Shown: piece by piece, positions 53,654 through 63,855 of the stretch | Layout of the letters: each line of letters starts with the position of its first letter | How positions within the stretch are numbered: the first letter of the stretch is position 1 | Source of the DNA: Acanthosepion lycidas | Lineage: Eukaryota; Mollusca; Cephalopoda; Sepiida; Sepiidae | Direction: 5' to 3' | Length of the DNA: 64,000 nt | NCBI GenBank assembly: GCA_963932145.1 | Contig: OZ010588.1 | Coordinates: 100,281,012-100,345,011 of the forward strand | Notes under the pieces: model-generated | The model's input: only the letters and a program-made list of their open reading frames with translations | The model's database searches: none | Told to the model about the DNA's origin: nothing | Program-made: the position numbers and the translations under genes

Positions 53654-53734
53654 CTAAGGTAGGGTTCTATGAAGAATAAGTTGTTGAATCGTAACTAAAT
53701 TCAACACCTCATTCTTCATAGAACCCTAACTTAG
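53654..53734. mobile_element. 81-bp palindromic MITE-like element
   Basis: CTAAGGTAGGGTTCTATGAA and on is matched by its complement ending CTAACTTAG at 53734. Arms are ~38 bp with few mismatches. No coding content. Confidence 0.75.
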
Positions 53735-53923
53735 AATCATAAGTTTAATATCCGGGTTGAATTTGTGGTGCTTTTTCCCCTTAATGCAGATAGATTCTGC
53801 CCTCCCCTTACCACTGACTAGGGCATTTCATCTGACTGAGGCGTCGATATGGTTAGGTACTGTATCTATTTGTCGACTTCTGTCAAAGATAAATAGTAAA
53901 TCTCTAATTCCGCCACAAGCACA

Positions 53924-53994
53924 GTCCATTGACCGAGGTTGAATAAGACCGTCGTACTTTGCGTAGGCTGAAACATTATTAGAATCCACTTGGA

Positions 53995-54053
<59 letters not shown>

Positions 54054-54204
54054 CCAAGTGGATTCTAATAATGCGCTCAATATATTTATTATAACAGAGC
54101 ATATAAATTACAAAACAAAGTTTCAAATTACGTCAATTAGTGGGGATAGATCTGTTTCAGCCAACGCAAAGTACGACGGTCTTATTCAACCTCGGTCAAT
54201 GGAC
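53924..54204. repeat. Long inverted repeat around a (TA)n core
   Basis: Left arm 53924-53996 is continuous. Its inner 22 bp (53975-53996) are matched exactly by 54051-54072, and its outer 52 bp (53924-53975) by 54153-54204 with one difference. An 80-bp piece (54073-54152) is present only in the right arm. The centre is (TA)n. Confidence 0.9.
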
Positions 54205-54208
54205 TTTG

Positions 54209-54210
<2 letters not shown>

Positions 54211-54285
<75 letters not shown>

Positions 54286-54289
54286 TAGC

Positions 54290-54345
<56 letters not shown>
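54211..54345. repeat. (TA)n-(GA)n-(GATA)n tract
   Basis: TA, then GA, then about thirteen GATA units. Confidence 0.95.
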
Positions 54346-54789
54346 AGGAGCCAAAGTACACCGTGGGATAGAGCAAGTCTTCCTAGTTAAGCATAGAAGC
54401 GATGGATTCATGCATTTGCCAAGCGAAATGATCCTAAAAGATACAAAGGAGGTTTTTGTTTTTTCATCTAAAATATTCTCTGTTCAGAAATTTAAAGATT
54501 TCGATAAAATTTATATATTTGTATTTGTTAAAATGGAATGAATTATTCAACAGCAAACCCATGTCAAGGTTATTTTCAAAAACACGTGAAAGAATACGTT
54601 CTACGTTAACAAAGTGTTTTAAAAAATATTGCCAGATTATAAATATTTTGCATATCAAATTTCGTTCGCTGTCCCCTTGATGCAATGGGGATTATTCTAG
54701 TTTCTTTGCTTTTAATAAAATCTCTGCTTTTATGACAACTCACAGTTTCTTTCGTTTTTCCCTCTCACTCACTCTCTCCTGCAAATGAG
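54346..54789. other. No gene recognised
   Basis: Two overlapping ~73-residue frames on opposite strands near 54460-54685 have no domain. Confidence 0.4.

Positions 54790-54855
<66 letters not shown>
54790..54855. repeat. (TA)n microsatellite
   Basis: About 33 TA units. Confidence 0.95.
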
Positions 54856-54858
<3 letters not shown>

Positions 54859-54917
54859 TTGTTATACAGAAAGGTAGGCTGAAAGGGAACAAACTAGAAA
54901 CGTTTAGAAATTAACAT

Positions 54918-55395
54918 ACTCGTCCTGGGTATGACGAAAAAATACATCCGCGTCCTGGGTATGACGATAAGCTACATCCAACAGCAAGCCCTCTGATTGG
55001 GAGATTTTGAGGAGCGTGGAACCACCTCTTAATTGCTGATGTTCCCAGGTCCACCCTGATCCAGGCTGGTAGCATTTGATAGGGCCACAGCTCTTGGCAA
55101 ATATTAGGTTGGTGCAAAAATAATGACGTAATAATGTCGTTTTTTGACGTTAAAAATACGTCAAAAAACGACATTATTAAGTCATTATTTTTGCACCAAC
55201 CTAATAACTCCCAAACTGAAATATAAACACTATGAAAGTGTAAAAATCAGTTTTAATACCAGCAATACATTTTTTTGTAAAAAATTATTACCAGCAAGGA
55301 ATTTTTGAAGATAAAATATTACCAGCAATAAAAACCTTATCGGCATTAAAAAGCCCATTGAGGTTGATATGCCGTAAAACAAACCAAGCCAAATC
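54918..55395 (+). mobile_element. 30-bp-minisatellite element, copy split by a MITE
   Basis: Two 30-bp units, then CTCTGATTGGGAGATTTTGA, CCCAGGTCCACCCTGATCC and CAGCTCTTGGCAAA, interrupted by the MITE at 55104-55204. It resumes with ACTCCCAAACTGAAATATAA, TACCAGCAATAC phrases, CATTGAGGTTGATATGCCG and AACAAACCAAGCC. Confidence 0.85.
55104..55204. mobile_element. Palindromic mariner-type MITE, 101-bp form, copy 5
   Basis: TTAGG...CCTAA with TA on both sides, inserted in the minisatellite element. The arms differ at few positions. Confidence 0.93.
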
Positions 55396-55879
55396 AAACA
55401 TCTCTTAGTGACTGACACAATATATATTATAAAACCTATTCATTGAGCCTTGTTACAACTAATATTGTTCTAAGTGTTCGCCAGTTTCCAAGATGTGTTG
55501 ACATGACTCAATCAATTCACAATGTTTTTTTTTTCTTTTGAGGTCAATTTATTCATAGCATCCACCCGTAGATAATATTATACATTTAGAATAAAGAAAA
55601 TAAAGTAGCTGTAATATTTTTAAAATTTACATAAAATTTGATGAATATAATTCGATTTACATAATAGAATCTCTTGCCAAAAAAACTGTAATTATTCTTA
55701 ATGAAAAACATTTTATGAAGTAATTTGCTCTGCGTCAATTTATACAGAGAGAAAATAAAATAAAGCGTCTTTGACATTTCCAATCAAAAGGAAAATGTTG
55801 AAATTTTTGGGAAACATATCGAGGGCCTGTAAAATTTAAGTCTCATATGGCTTATTTTAATGGCAGTAGATAGATTCAC

Positions 55880-56045
55880 ATTTTGCCCGGTTTACACTCT
55901 TCCTTGGTTTATCCCTTGTTTCCTGTTTTTGATTGGATTCCCGGTACCATGTAAAGTATTCTCATTCTCTTTCACTCTCAGAAATTCATTGAATCTAGGT
56001 GGCACTGTCTCCTTGCTTGGGGTGAATTGATTAAAAAGTCAAAAC
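55880..56045 (+). mobile_element. LINE fossil, Jockey/CR1-like 3' end
   Basis: TGCCCGGTTTACACTCTTCC, then GGTGGCACTGTCTCCTTGC and GTGAATTGATTAAAAAG. Same closing phrases as at 43560-43640. The stretch 55400-55880 before it has nothing recognised. Confidence 0.5.
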
Positions 56046-56079
56046 AAGACATTTGGTCTGTTGCTCCTGTAATATATAT

Positions 56080-56215
56080 ATATATAAATATTACCAGCAA
56101 TAAATATTTGAAGAAAAAATATTGCCAGCAATAAAAATCTTGTCGGCATTAAAAAGCCCATTGAGGTTGATATGCCGTAAACCAAACCAAACCAAACCAA
56201 ACCCAACATCACTTA
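56080..56215 (+). mobile_element. 30-bp-minisatellite element, 3' end only
   Basis: ATATTACCAGCAATAAATAT, AGCCCATTGAGGTTGATATG, CCGTAAACCAAACC and AAACC repeats. The array and middle part are missing. Confidence 0.75.
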
Positions 56216-56384
56216 GTGACTGACAAAATGTGTATCTAAAACTGTTCAATGAGCTTTCTTACAACTAATATTGTTCTAAGTGTTCGCTAGTTTCTAAGAT
56301 GCGTTGACATGACTGATTCAATTCACAATGTTTTTTTGTTTGTTTTGCTTTTTTTGTCTTTTCGACACGTCACTTAGAATGCCC

Positions 56385-57305
56385 TGTGTAAGACGATAAT
56401 GTACATCCGCGTCCTGGGTAAGACGATATACTACATCCGCGTCCTGGGTAAGACGATATACTACATCCGCGTCCTGTGTAAGACGATATACTACATCCGC
56501 GTCCTGGGTAAGAAGATAAACTACATCCAACAGCAAGACCTCATATTATGAGGTTTTGAGGAGCGTAGAACCACCTCTTAATTGCTGATATTCCCAGGTC
56601 CAACCTGAGCCGGGGTGGTTGCACCTGTTAAGGCCCCAGGTATGGGAAAACAGATAACCACTAAACTGGGTTCAAAACTTGCAAAAATATGTTTTAATAC
56701 CAGCTATACATTTTTGTAAAAAATTATTACCAGGAATAAATTTGTGAAGAAAATATTATTACCAGGAATAAATTTGTGAAGAATATATTATTACCAGGAA
56801 TAAAATTGTGAAGAAAAAATTATTACCAGGAATAAATTTGTGAAGAAAATATTATTACCAGGAATAAATTTGTGAAGAATATATTATTACCAGGAATAAA
56901 TTTGTGAAGAAAATATTATTACCAGGAATAAAATTGTGAAGAAAAAATTATTACCAGGAATAAATTTGTGAAGAAAATATTATTACCAGGAATAAATTTG
57001 TGAAGAATATATTATTACCAGGAATAAATTTGTGAAGAAAATATTATTACCAGGAATAAATTTGTGAAGAAAATATTATTACCAGGAATAAATTTGTGAA
57101 GAAAATATTATTACCAGCAAAACATTATTACCAGAAATAGGTTTTGGGGAAAAAAATATTTACCAGCAATACATTTTCGGGAAAAATATTGGCAGAAATA
57201 CGTTTTGCCAAAAAAGATTAATAGCAATAGGAATCTTGTCGGCAGTAAATAACCCACTGAGGTTGATATGCCGTAAAAATACCAAACCAAGACAAAACAA
57301 ACCAA
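56385..57305 (+). mobile_element. 30-bp-minisatellite element with a second, expanded array
   Basis: Five 30-bp units (56385-56530), the unique middle part (GAGGTTTTGAGGAGCG, CCCAGGTCCAACCTGAGCCG), then an array of about a dozen ~33-bp units TTACCAGGAATAAATTTGTG with AAGAAAATATTA (56722-57120). The end has CCCACTGAGGTTGATATGCC and AAACC-like repeats. In other copies this second phrase occurs only a few times. Confidence 0.85.
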
Positions 57306-57720
57306 ATTAATATACACTTTTACGTTTTATTTAAGCTTCATCACAAACTGAAAGTTCTCGTATTTTTTTATGTTTCTATGTTCCCTGTTTTACATGGTTG
57401 AAGCTGGCCTCACGTATATCTGTCTTGTCAAGCAGCGTCCGCACGTTTAATTGATGTGTTTTTGTGCATCACAATTACAATTTTCTATTCGTTTAATAAA
57501 TGAGTATGCGTGAGTATGCGTGTATCAATGTGAGTTTCTAGTGGATAATTTGTATCTCACAATAAATTATTTGGGCATACTACCGTGTTGAAGTGTGTAT
57601 ATAAAAACAATAAAAAAAATTCTGCTGTCGTAATACAAGAGAAACAGCCAACATTAAAAAAGTTCTTGAAAGAGTATCCTGTATTGAAGTGTACCGATAC
57701 AAATACAAGAATACATACAA

Positions 57721-57722
<2 letters not shown>
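57306..57722. other. No recognised feature
   Basis: AT-rich without gene. Confidence 0.4.
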
Positions 57723-57773
<51 letters not shown>

Positions 57774-57774
<1 letters not shown>

Positions 57775-57874
57775 TAGGTTGGTGCAAAAATAATGACGTA
57801 ATAATGTCGTTTTTTGACGTTAAAAGTACGTCAAAAAACGACATTATTACGTTATTATTTTTGCACCAACCTAA
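57774..57874. mobile_element. Palindromic mariner-type MITE, 101-bp form, copy 6
   Basis: Same ends and palindrome. It directly follows a (TA)n tract (57723-57771) that supplied the TA target. Confidence 0.93.
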
Positions 57875-57924
57875 TAGTTGGATTGATGTGTTTGTGACAG
57901 ACCCACATCAATTCAAGTAAATAT

Positions 57925-58113
<189 letters not shown>

Positions 58114-58264
58114 GGTGGTACTCGCTTAGAAAAAAAAATGGAAAAACTCGACTTGCAGTAGAACAACTTGGTACCCGAGGAAAAATTTGAAATAAAAAAA
58201 AGAAAGAACCAAGAACATTAAAACAAAGCAAAAACAATCTATGTAGGTTTGGATATCAATCAGC

Positions 58265-58650
58265 TACGAAGTTTCAGTTCATTTGATGGCCTCCGCAACA
58301 TCTAAACCTGTCCCACCGAGGATCCACTAGAGCATGGAGCTAATTTAAAAAACAAAATGTCATGCAGAACAACATCAGGTGAACAGGGTTATTGTTAGAG
58401 TGCACCGACGTTCCTCTCGGCTAGGAACTGCCACATGCTGAAGGCGTCGTGAGCATGTCTATTGTCGTAATGAAGAAGCTACGAATTATCCTGTCACAAC
58501 TTCCTTCGCTTCTCGCAGTCTGGGCGAAGCAAACGCCGCAGGATCCCTTTGTCGCCTTGCTGATTGACCGCCGGGGCATGTGGTAAGAACTCACTGTAGG
58601 CGATGCCAAGATCATATACACCACATCCAGTCCCGTTACTTTTCAGCCAG
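58265..58650 (-). mobile_element. mariner (DD34D) transposase fragment
   Basis: Minus-strand translation (58620-58290) gives GIAYSEFLPHAPAVNQQGDK, ILRRLLRPDCEKRRKL, LLHYDNRHAHDAFSMWQFLA and ERNVGAL, then SPDVVLHDILFF. This follows the mariner catalytic core: the second Asp in HYDN and the third in the SPDxxxxD block, with 34 residues between, as in DD34D mariners. Two stops and a poor C-terminus show it is dead. No N-terminal domain or TIRs were found nearby. It could be the former autonomous partner type of the mariner-end MITEs, but that is not shown. Confidence 0.75.
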
Positions 58651-58794
58651 AAGACGTGTGTGTTTGTGTGTGCGTATCATTTCATGCCACCCATTGGGAT
58701 AATGCCACTGAGACGCAAGGGTATTACTGCAAAAACAGGTTTCGGGATAACAGAAAATGGTAATAAACAGATATTTAAAGTTTAGACGGTCATA

Positions 58795-58955
58795 GGTGAC
58801 ATAAAAGCAAAAAGAAACGGAAGAGAGATCTACAAGAGAAGAAACTCTTATCAGAGAACTTGCGGTTACATCTCGCTATTTCAACAATAAACCCATGAAC
58901 ACTAGTAGTACTTCTTAGTCGACGTATCAAGGAGAAAAGCTCTTGTGAATAAGTG
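58795..58955 (-). mobile_element. LINE fossil, Jockey/CR1-like short piece
   Basis: Minus-strand frame RRLRSTTSVHGFIVEIARCN, RKFSDKSFFSCRSL matches the R.TR.......V...RCN..F...SFF..S family segment before the C-terminus. Confidence 0.5.
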
Positions 58956-59042
58956 ACGTGAACATATTTAGAAAAGACACTGGTAAGCCATATCACAGCA
59001 ATGGAAATGTAACTGAAATCAAGATGGCAACACACAGAGAGA

Positions 59043-59044
<2 letters not shown>

Positions 59045-59105
<61 letters not shown>
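59045..59105. repeat. (TA)n-(GA)n tract
   Basis: TA units then GA units. Confidence 0.95.
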
Positions 59106-59108
<3 letters not shown>

Positions 59109-59119
59109 AGGAGAGAAAC

Positions 59120-59205
59120 GGCTCGAATTGAGGAATTGGAGAGCCGAGTTCGAATTCCAGTCGAATCTATTACGTTCACTTATGTGCTAATGCGAAAGAC
59201 ATTAA
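59120..59205 (+). mobile_element. 5S/tRNA SINE family, tRNA-like part
   Basis: GGAGAGCCGAGTTCGAATTC is a well-kept B-box region; TTACGTTCACTTATGTGC follows. Lacks the 5S-like head. 59206-59480 has only weak repeat likeness to 51.5 and 8.4 kb. Confidence 0.6.
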
Positions 59206-59484
59206 TAAATATCAGGACTGACTGGGTTCTATAGCCTTGGATGGCAACTTGTCTAGGAGAAGGACAACTCTGAATTCAAAACCCGCGTAGGGTCGTTTGG
59301 GGACCTTGTGGCACGTAGTGCACCAGGTCTCTCTATTCGGCCCTTCAAAAAGTGCGGTTGGTTCTGCACAAAGCTTTCACCATTGTAATCAAATCATATA
59401 TGCTGGTGTCTGGCTGACGGTTCCTAGGAACTGAGCTGCTTGATCCTCATACGTCGAATAAGACTGCATGGAACTCCGAGTCCT

Positions 59485-59543
59485 ACTATCGACATTGGAT
59501 ATTATATATATATATATATATATATAATATCCAATGTCGATAG

Positions 59544-59544
<1 letters not shown>
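59485..59544. repeat. 60-bp palindrome with TA core
   Basis: ACTATCGACATTGGATATTA and its complement flank a TA centre without mismatch as far as I can read. Confidence 0.85.
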
Positions 59545-59547
<3 letters not shown>

Positions 59548-59604
<57 letters not shown>

Positions 59605-59760
59605 ATAGAAATCTATAATAAGAACGTATAAAAATAAAAATGTCTTTATATATATATATATATAATTTTATACTTTATATATATATATATAATTTTATAG
59701 AAATCTATAAAAAGAACATATAAAAATAAAAATGTCTTTATATATATATATATATATACA
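59548..59760. repeat. (TA)n with a duplicated ~75-bp unit
   Basis: AATTTTATAGAAATCTATAA and then AATAAAAATGTCTTTATATA occur twice (about 59598 and 59690) among TA tracts. Confidence 0.8.
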
Positions 59761-59834
59761 CAAATATAGGTAACTATACTCTGTCTATATTTCTGAGATG
59801 AGGTATTATGTACAGTATTTACATTATGCGGAAT

Positions 59835-60125
59835 ATTGTCCTCATCTTTGTCGCCATATTTGTCACAACGTTTCGGCCGTTGTACGCACCGGCCTTCTTC
59901 AGGTGGTTGGAATTTCGAACTGAACCCTTTATTTCGATCCCTGGGTTAGACTGTTCTAGTTCCATGTGCCATGTTTGATGGATATCAGTTATCAGTTATC
60001 TTCTGCTAATTTTCCCACTGAAAGTTCTCAAGGACTCATGGCACTGTGGATAAAGGCCTTGGTTAGATCCAGTGACAAACCCAAAGAATGTGAGTTCAAT
60101 ACCCGGTTAAGGCAGTGGAGAACTT
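59835..60125. mobile_element. Retro-element fragment with GGCCGAAACG motif next to a SINE head
   Basis: Minus-strand CTGAAGAAGGCCGG...CGGCCGAAACGTT at 59870-59910. On the plus strand TGGCACTGTGGATAAAGGCC (60048) and GTGAGTTCAATACCCGG (60090) form a tRNA-like head. The arrangement matches 39690-39985. Confidence 0.55.
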
Positions 60126-60188
60126 TCTTTTATGTTTATGCATTCTTTTTTATCGATGAAAATATTTAAGTAAATGCTCTGTTTATAA

Positions 60189-60309
60189 TAAACAGTATTA
60201 AACAATATTTACCGGCCTGAATGTCCGAGAAATTCTCATAGAAAATATTTGTTCTCCGACAGGAATTTCTCGGAAATTCTGGCCGGTAATTGTTGCTTAA
60301 TACAGTTTA
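60189..60309. mobile_element. 121-bp foldback element
   Basis: TAAACAGTATTAAACAAT, then TTACCGGCC and CCGAGAAATTC are mirrored by GAATTTCTCGG, GGCCGGTAA and TTAATACAGTTTA. Arms are ~45-50 bp. No coding content. Confidence 0.8.
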
Positions 60310-60383
60310 TTAGAAAACAGATCATTTACTTAAATATGTATGTCTATAAAAAGAAAGTATAAACATAAAAAATGTCTTAAAAT

Positions 60384-60388
<5 letters not shown>

Positions 60389-60447
<59 letters not shown>
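60389..60447. repeat. (TA)n microsatellite
   Basis: About 30 TA units after a short CA tract. Confidence 0.95.
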
Positions 60448-60451
<4 letters not shown>

Positions 60452-60534
60452 GCGTGGATGTGAGTTTGTGACCTATGGTTTTTCTGAAGATCACAAAGGG
60501 TGTGCAACCCAGGGTCACAAACACATATCTACGC

Positions 60535-60621
60535 AGCTATATATGTTCATTCTATCACTGATATTTAGCGCTTTCCAATAAGTACCGTGCATATATAATA
60601 TATAAATAATATATATATAGC

Positions 60622-60710
<89 letters not shown>

Positions 60711-60715
60711 CGGGT
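60535..60715. repeat. (TA)n-(TG)n microsatellite with shared element flank
   Basis: TTTCCAATAAGTACCGTGCA leads in, as at 37310 and 57945. Then TA and TG tracts. Confidence 0.85.
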
Positions 60716-60739
60716 GTTTGTGCGGGTGTATAATTTTGC

Positions 60740-60860
60740 TTCCCATTCAAATTGATTTTCAAATATTTAAATGCAATGTCAATCATTATCTTCCGTCTTC
60801 TTAATTGTTGCTCTTTTATTATCCTATAATCTCAATAGTTGAGAAAGGCCGATTTTTTTT
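60740..60860 (+). mobile_element. LINE fossil, Jockey/CR1-like 3' piece
   Basis: AAATGCAATGTCAATCATTA and TCTTCCGTCTTCTTAATTG parallel 43465-43500. Short. Confidence 0.35.
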
Positions 60861-60939
60861 CAATTTCCCACTAGTCTAATCAATCTGAAGATTAATCTCA
60901 AAGTTACAAATAAAGAAAATATATTAATATTACAAAAAT

Positions 60940-61430
60940 AAGAATACTAAGCTGTTACGTGATATCCGTTCTTCTTTAGGGGAGCCAATGTTGGACGATT
61001 TCCTCAAAAATGAATGAGACTCGAGGGGAACGAGATGTCGTTCTACAGAAGGATGCTAAGGATAACATGGACCAAGCATGTGAGCAACGATGAGGTCTAA
61101 GAGAGGTTACAGACAAGGGAAAAGCTTATAATTAACATCAGAAAGAGGCAGTTGAAGTTTCTGGGACACATAATGAGAAAAGAGGTTATGGAGAATCTGA
61201 TACTCACGGGTCAAATAGAGGGAAAGAGAGACAAGGGAAAGCAACGCGTGACATACCTGACGAACTTGAGCGGATGGATGACAGAGCCTGATCTTCGGGA
61301 GGAGACAGAGGGAACGTGGTCTGGGGTGGAAACAGAGGGAAGGAGCTTGTTGAGAGCTGCAAGGAAGGTGGAGAGCCATGATTGCCTACGTCCTGAGATG
61401 ACATGGCACATAAAAAGAAAAGAATTCTTT
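60940..61430 (+). mobile_element. LINE fossil, RTE-like C-terminus
   Basis: An open stretch at 61152-61457 reads MKFLGHIMRKEVMENLILTG, QIEGKRDKGKQRVTYLTNLS and WMTEPDLREE, with LLRAARKVESHDCL further on. Upstream, frame-shifted pieces give KLLRDIRSSLG and RRMLR-like phrases. Best-kept copy of the region from FLGHIM to the C-terminus. Confidence 0.75.
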
Positions 61431-61721
61431 ATAGATAGTTTTTCTCATATTTTCTAACATTCAGCAACCCTTTGAGTCCTAGTGTCTTTCCAAGAATTAT
61501 GTCTTTATTATCTGTGAATTTTCATTCATTCTAAGGTTTAGAATCCATAGTTTTCGTTCTCCTACACTGCTTAGCATTTCTGCTTAGAAGCCTCTATTCT
61601 TAATTACCGTGATCGCATAAACACAGATTCATTGCATTCTGAAATAGAATGCAGGATGTTAGGCAGCAATTTAAACGTAGGTCTTTGAAGACAGAGTATT
61701 ATTTATTAATATAATAACTTG

Positions 61722-61779
<58 letters not shown>

Positions 61780-62020
61780 TTGCTGACGTTCGCTCTATAT
61801 AAGGACCAAGATATATTCAGGGTTCAGGCCTATTGATGAAGTATTGCGTAAGTGTAAGTTCATAAGGATATGTAAGAAAGATAATATTTATTCCTAAACT
61901 TGAACAGGTAAAGATTGTAGTGTTCGGAAAGCATCTTCTTGGGAGTCGGTTCTATGTATCGGCTCGTGGGAAGACGCTATTTGAGTGTAAGATAATTCTA
62001 CTAACTTAAATGTATGATAT
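61431..62020. other. No gene; (TA)n at 61722-61773
   Basis: TA tract in otherwise unremarkable AT-rich sequence. Confidence 0.5.
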
Positions 62021-62024
62021 ATAT

Positions 62025-62265
62025 ATATATATATTTCAACGGAAACTGTTCCAACAAGCTACTTTAGCTGGTTCCCAGACTGAATAAATTTAAGTGAGTT
62101 ACCAGGCTGGCATCTCGGTCCCACACTTTCACTGCCACAACGGTTAAATGTAACCGTCTCTTCTACTCCAGCAGCTCCTTCTCTCTCACTTCCCGTCTGT
62201 GGAACTCCTTTCCGCCTGCTTGCTTCCCTGATTATAATTTTTAAATATTCTAAAACTAATAAAAG
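62025..62265 (+). mobile_element. LINE fossil, Jockey/CR1-like C-terminus
   Basis: RLNKFKXVTRLASRSHTFTA, then KCNRLFYSSSSFSLTSRLWN and SFPPACFPDYNF. The SRLWNSxPxxCFPDxYN ending is typical of the family. One stop in the first part. Confidence 0.75.
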
Positions 62266-63338
62266 ATAATATAAGCATTTTTCTTACTGTATGAGTTCTA
62301 AAACGACAAGTGATACTTTATTAATATGTTCTTCCAATACAAATGGGATTATGGCCATCCACAAATTCTTTTTTATTATCATTATATTACGGTTTTTAAT
62401 TCAGTGTCGTTTTTCTCCTAAACTTGTTGATACACAAGGCTAGTGAGTAATTTCTATCTCGCTATTTAACCCATAGCTGGGGGATATTCCCAGTTGCTGA
62501 AATGATAAATGGAATTAAACAGATTAGATTTGGACTTTAGAATTGACTCGCAGAGAAGAATGATACTTACTGTACATCTTTTGATTACAAGAGTAAAATA
62601 TGAAAGATGCAGAAAGAAGAAGAAGAAGAAGAAGAAGAAGAAGAAGAAGACGAAGAAGAGAGGCAGGTTCATTGGTTTGTACCAATCTAGGTGAAAAAGG
62701 AAGAACTTTGGAAATCCCCGAAAGATAACTGACGGAATCAATCACAACAAATAATGGTTCACTTTCATGTTAAAAATTTTCACCCCACTTGTTTTTGTAT
62801 TTTTTTTTTTGGGGGGGGGGTCAGTATCTTTCCACCAACTTTTATTTTCCCGGAATTCCTGCAGATTTTAGCCAAAGATCAAAGTTGAGTTTTATGCAGA
62901 AAAAAATGTATTTTCAGCTTATTTCCTCACACGCAACAAGATCACAAGACGTTTATTTGCTTGTTTTATTTTATTTTTTTATTTTTTGCGCACACTTGAT
63001 CTTTTAGCCGCAACAGTAATAAAACACCTGCGATTTGAGAACATGAAGACGAGTACTATCACCTAAGCGCGTCTAATTGCTGCGAATGGCATTGAAATAT
63101 TTGTGCTTCTTGTAAGAATTATCCGGTCTTATAGGTTAGTACCATTCACGATAACACGAAAATATTTCAGCTAAAAGATTGCGTAAATTGCAGAGCACAC
63201 TAATCGACTTGGCTTACAGGTCGACGTCAGGAATTTAACTCAGATTTCTAAATTAGGCCTATATCTACCATATAGGTTAACCCTAACCATACAGTAGGTT
63301 ACCAGTATCCCAAAACGTAGACCTAGTCGTAAATTTAG
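62266..63338. other. No gene; SINE tail and (GAA)n
   Basis: TATTTAACCCATAGCTGGGG at 62462 is a short 5S/tRNA-SINE-family end (minus). (GAA)n lies at 62615-62655 and a T/G homopolymer junction at 62805-62820. Nothing coding. Confidence 0.5.
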
Positions 63339-63342
63339 TTAA

Positions 63343-63609
63343 CCCTGGAACACTAACCATCAATTAAATTTACACCACTACTAACCAAGGGTATATCATA
63401 CCTGATTTTGAAAATATCAAAAAATATATTAAATATAAATTTTTATTTGCAATATTTTACATACAGGCACTTCAAACTTTGTACTTTGAGTTAACATTAA
63501 TAATAACTTAAACATATTATTTAGGTAAGAAAGTCAGGTACTGAAAATTGTAATTAAAAATAGGAAAATTTGCGCAGGGGGCTATATACCCATGGTTAGT
63601 TTTCTAGGG
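63343..63609. mobile_element. piggyBac-type MITE
   Basis: Flanked by TTAA on both sides (63339-63342 and 63610-63613). The left end reads CCCTGGAACACTAACCAT; the complement of the right end reads CCCTAGAAAACTAACCATGG. CCC ends next to TTAA are the piggyBac hallmark. 267 bp, no transposase. Confidence 0.8.
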
Positions 63610-63775
63610 TTAAGTTACTCTAAATGATAACCTCTGCAAAATCTATATAACGTCACATCACTTACATGTACATTGAGACACTTACCGTTATGTGTCCCTG
63701 TATGCGTTGTATGGATACCATACATTGTATAGGTATAACTTAGTAAACTTTTAAAATTCGTCAGGTCTGCTGGTA

Positions 63776-63855
63776 TTAGGTTTGTGCAAAAATAATGTCG
63801 TTTTCTCACTTATGTTAGTAAGTGAGAAAACGACATTATTTTTGCACCAACCTAA
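63776..63855. mobile_element. Palindromic mariner-type MITE, 80-bp form, copy 7
   Basis: TTAGGTTTGTGCAAAAATAA start, inner GTCGTTTTCTCACTTATG, loop, complement, CCTAA end, TA on both sides. Exactly 80 bp, the length of human MADE1 as I recall it. Confidence 0.93.
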
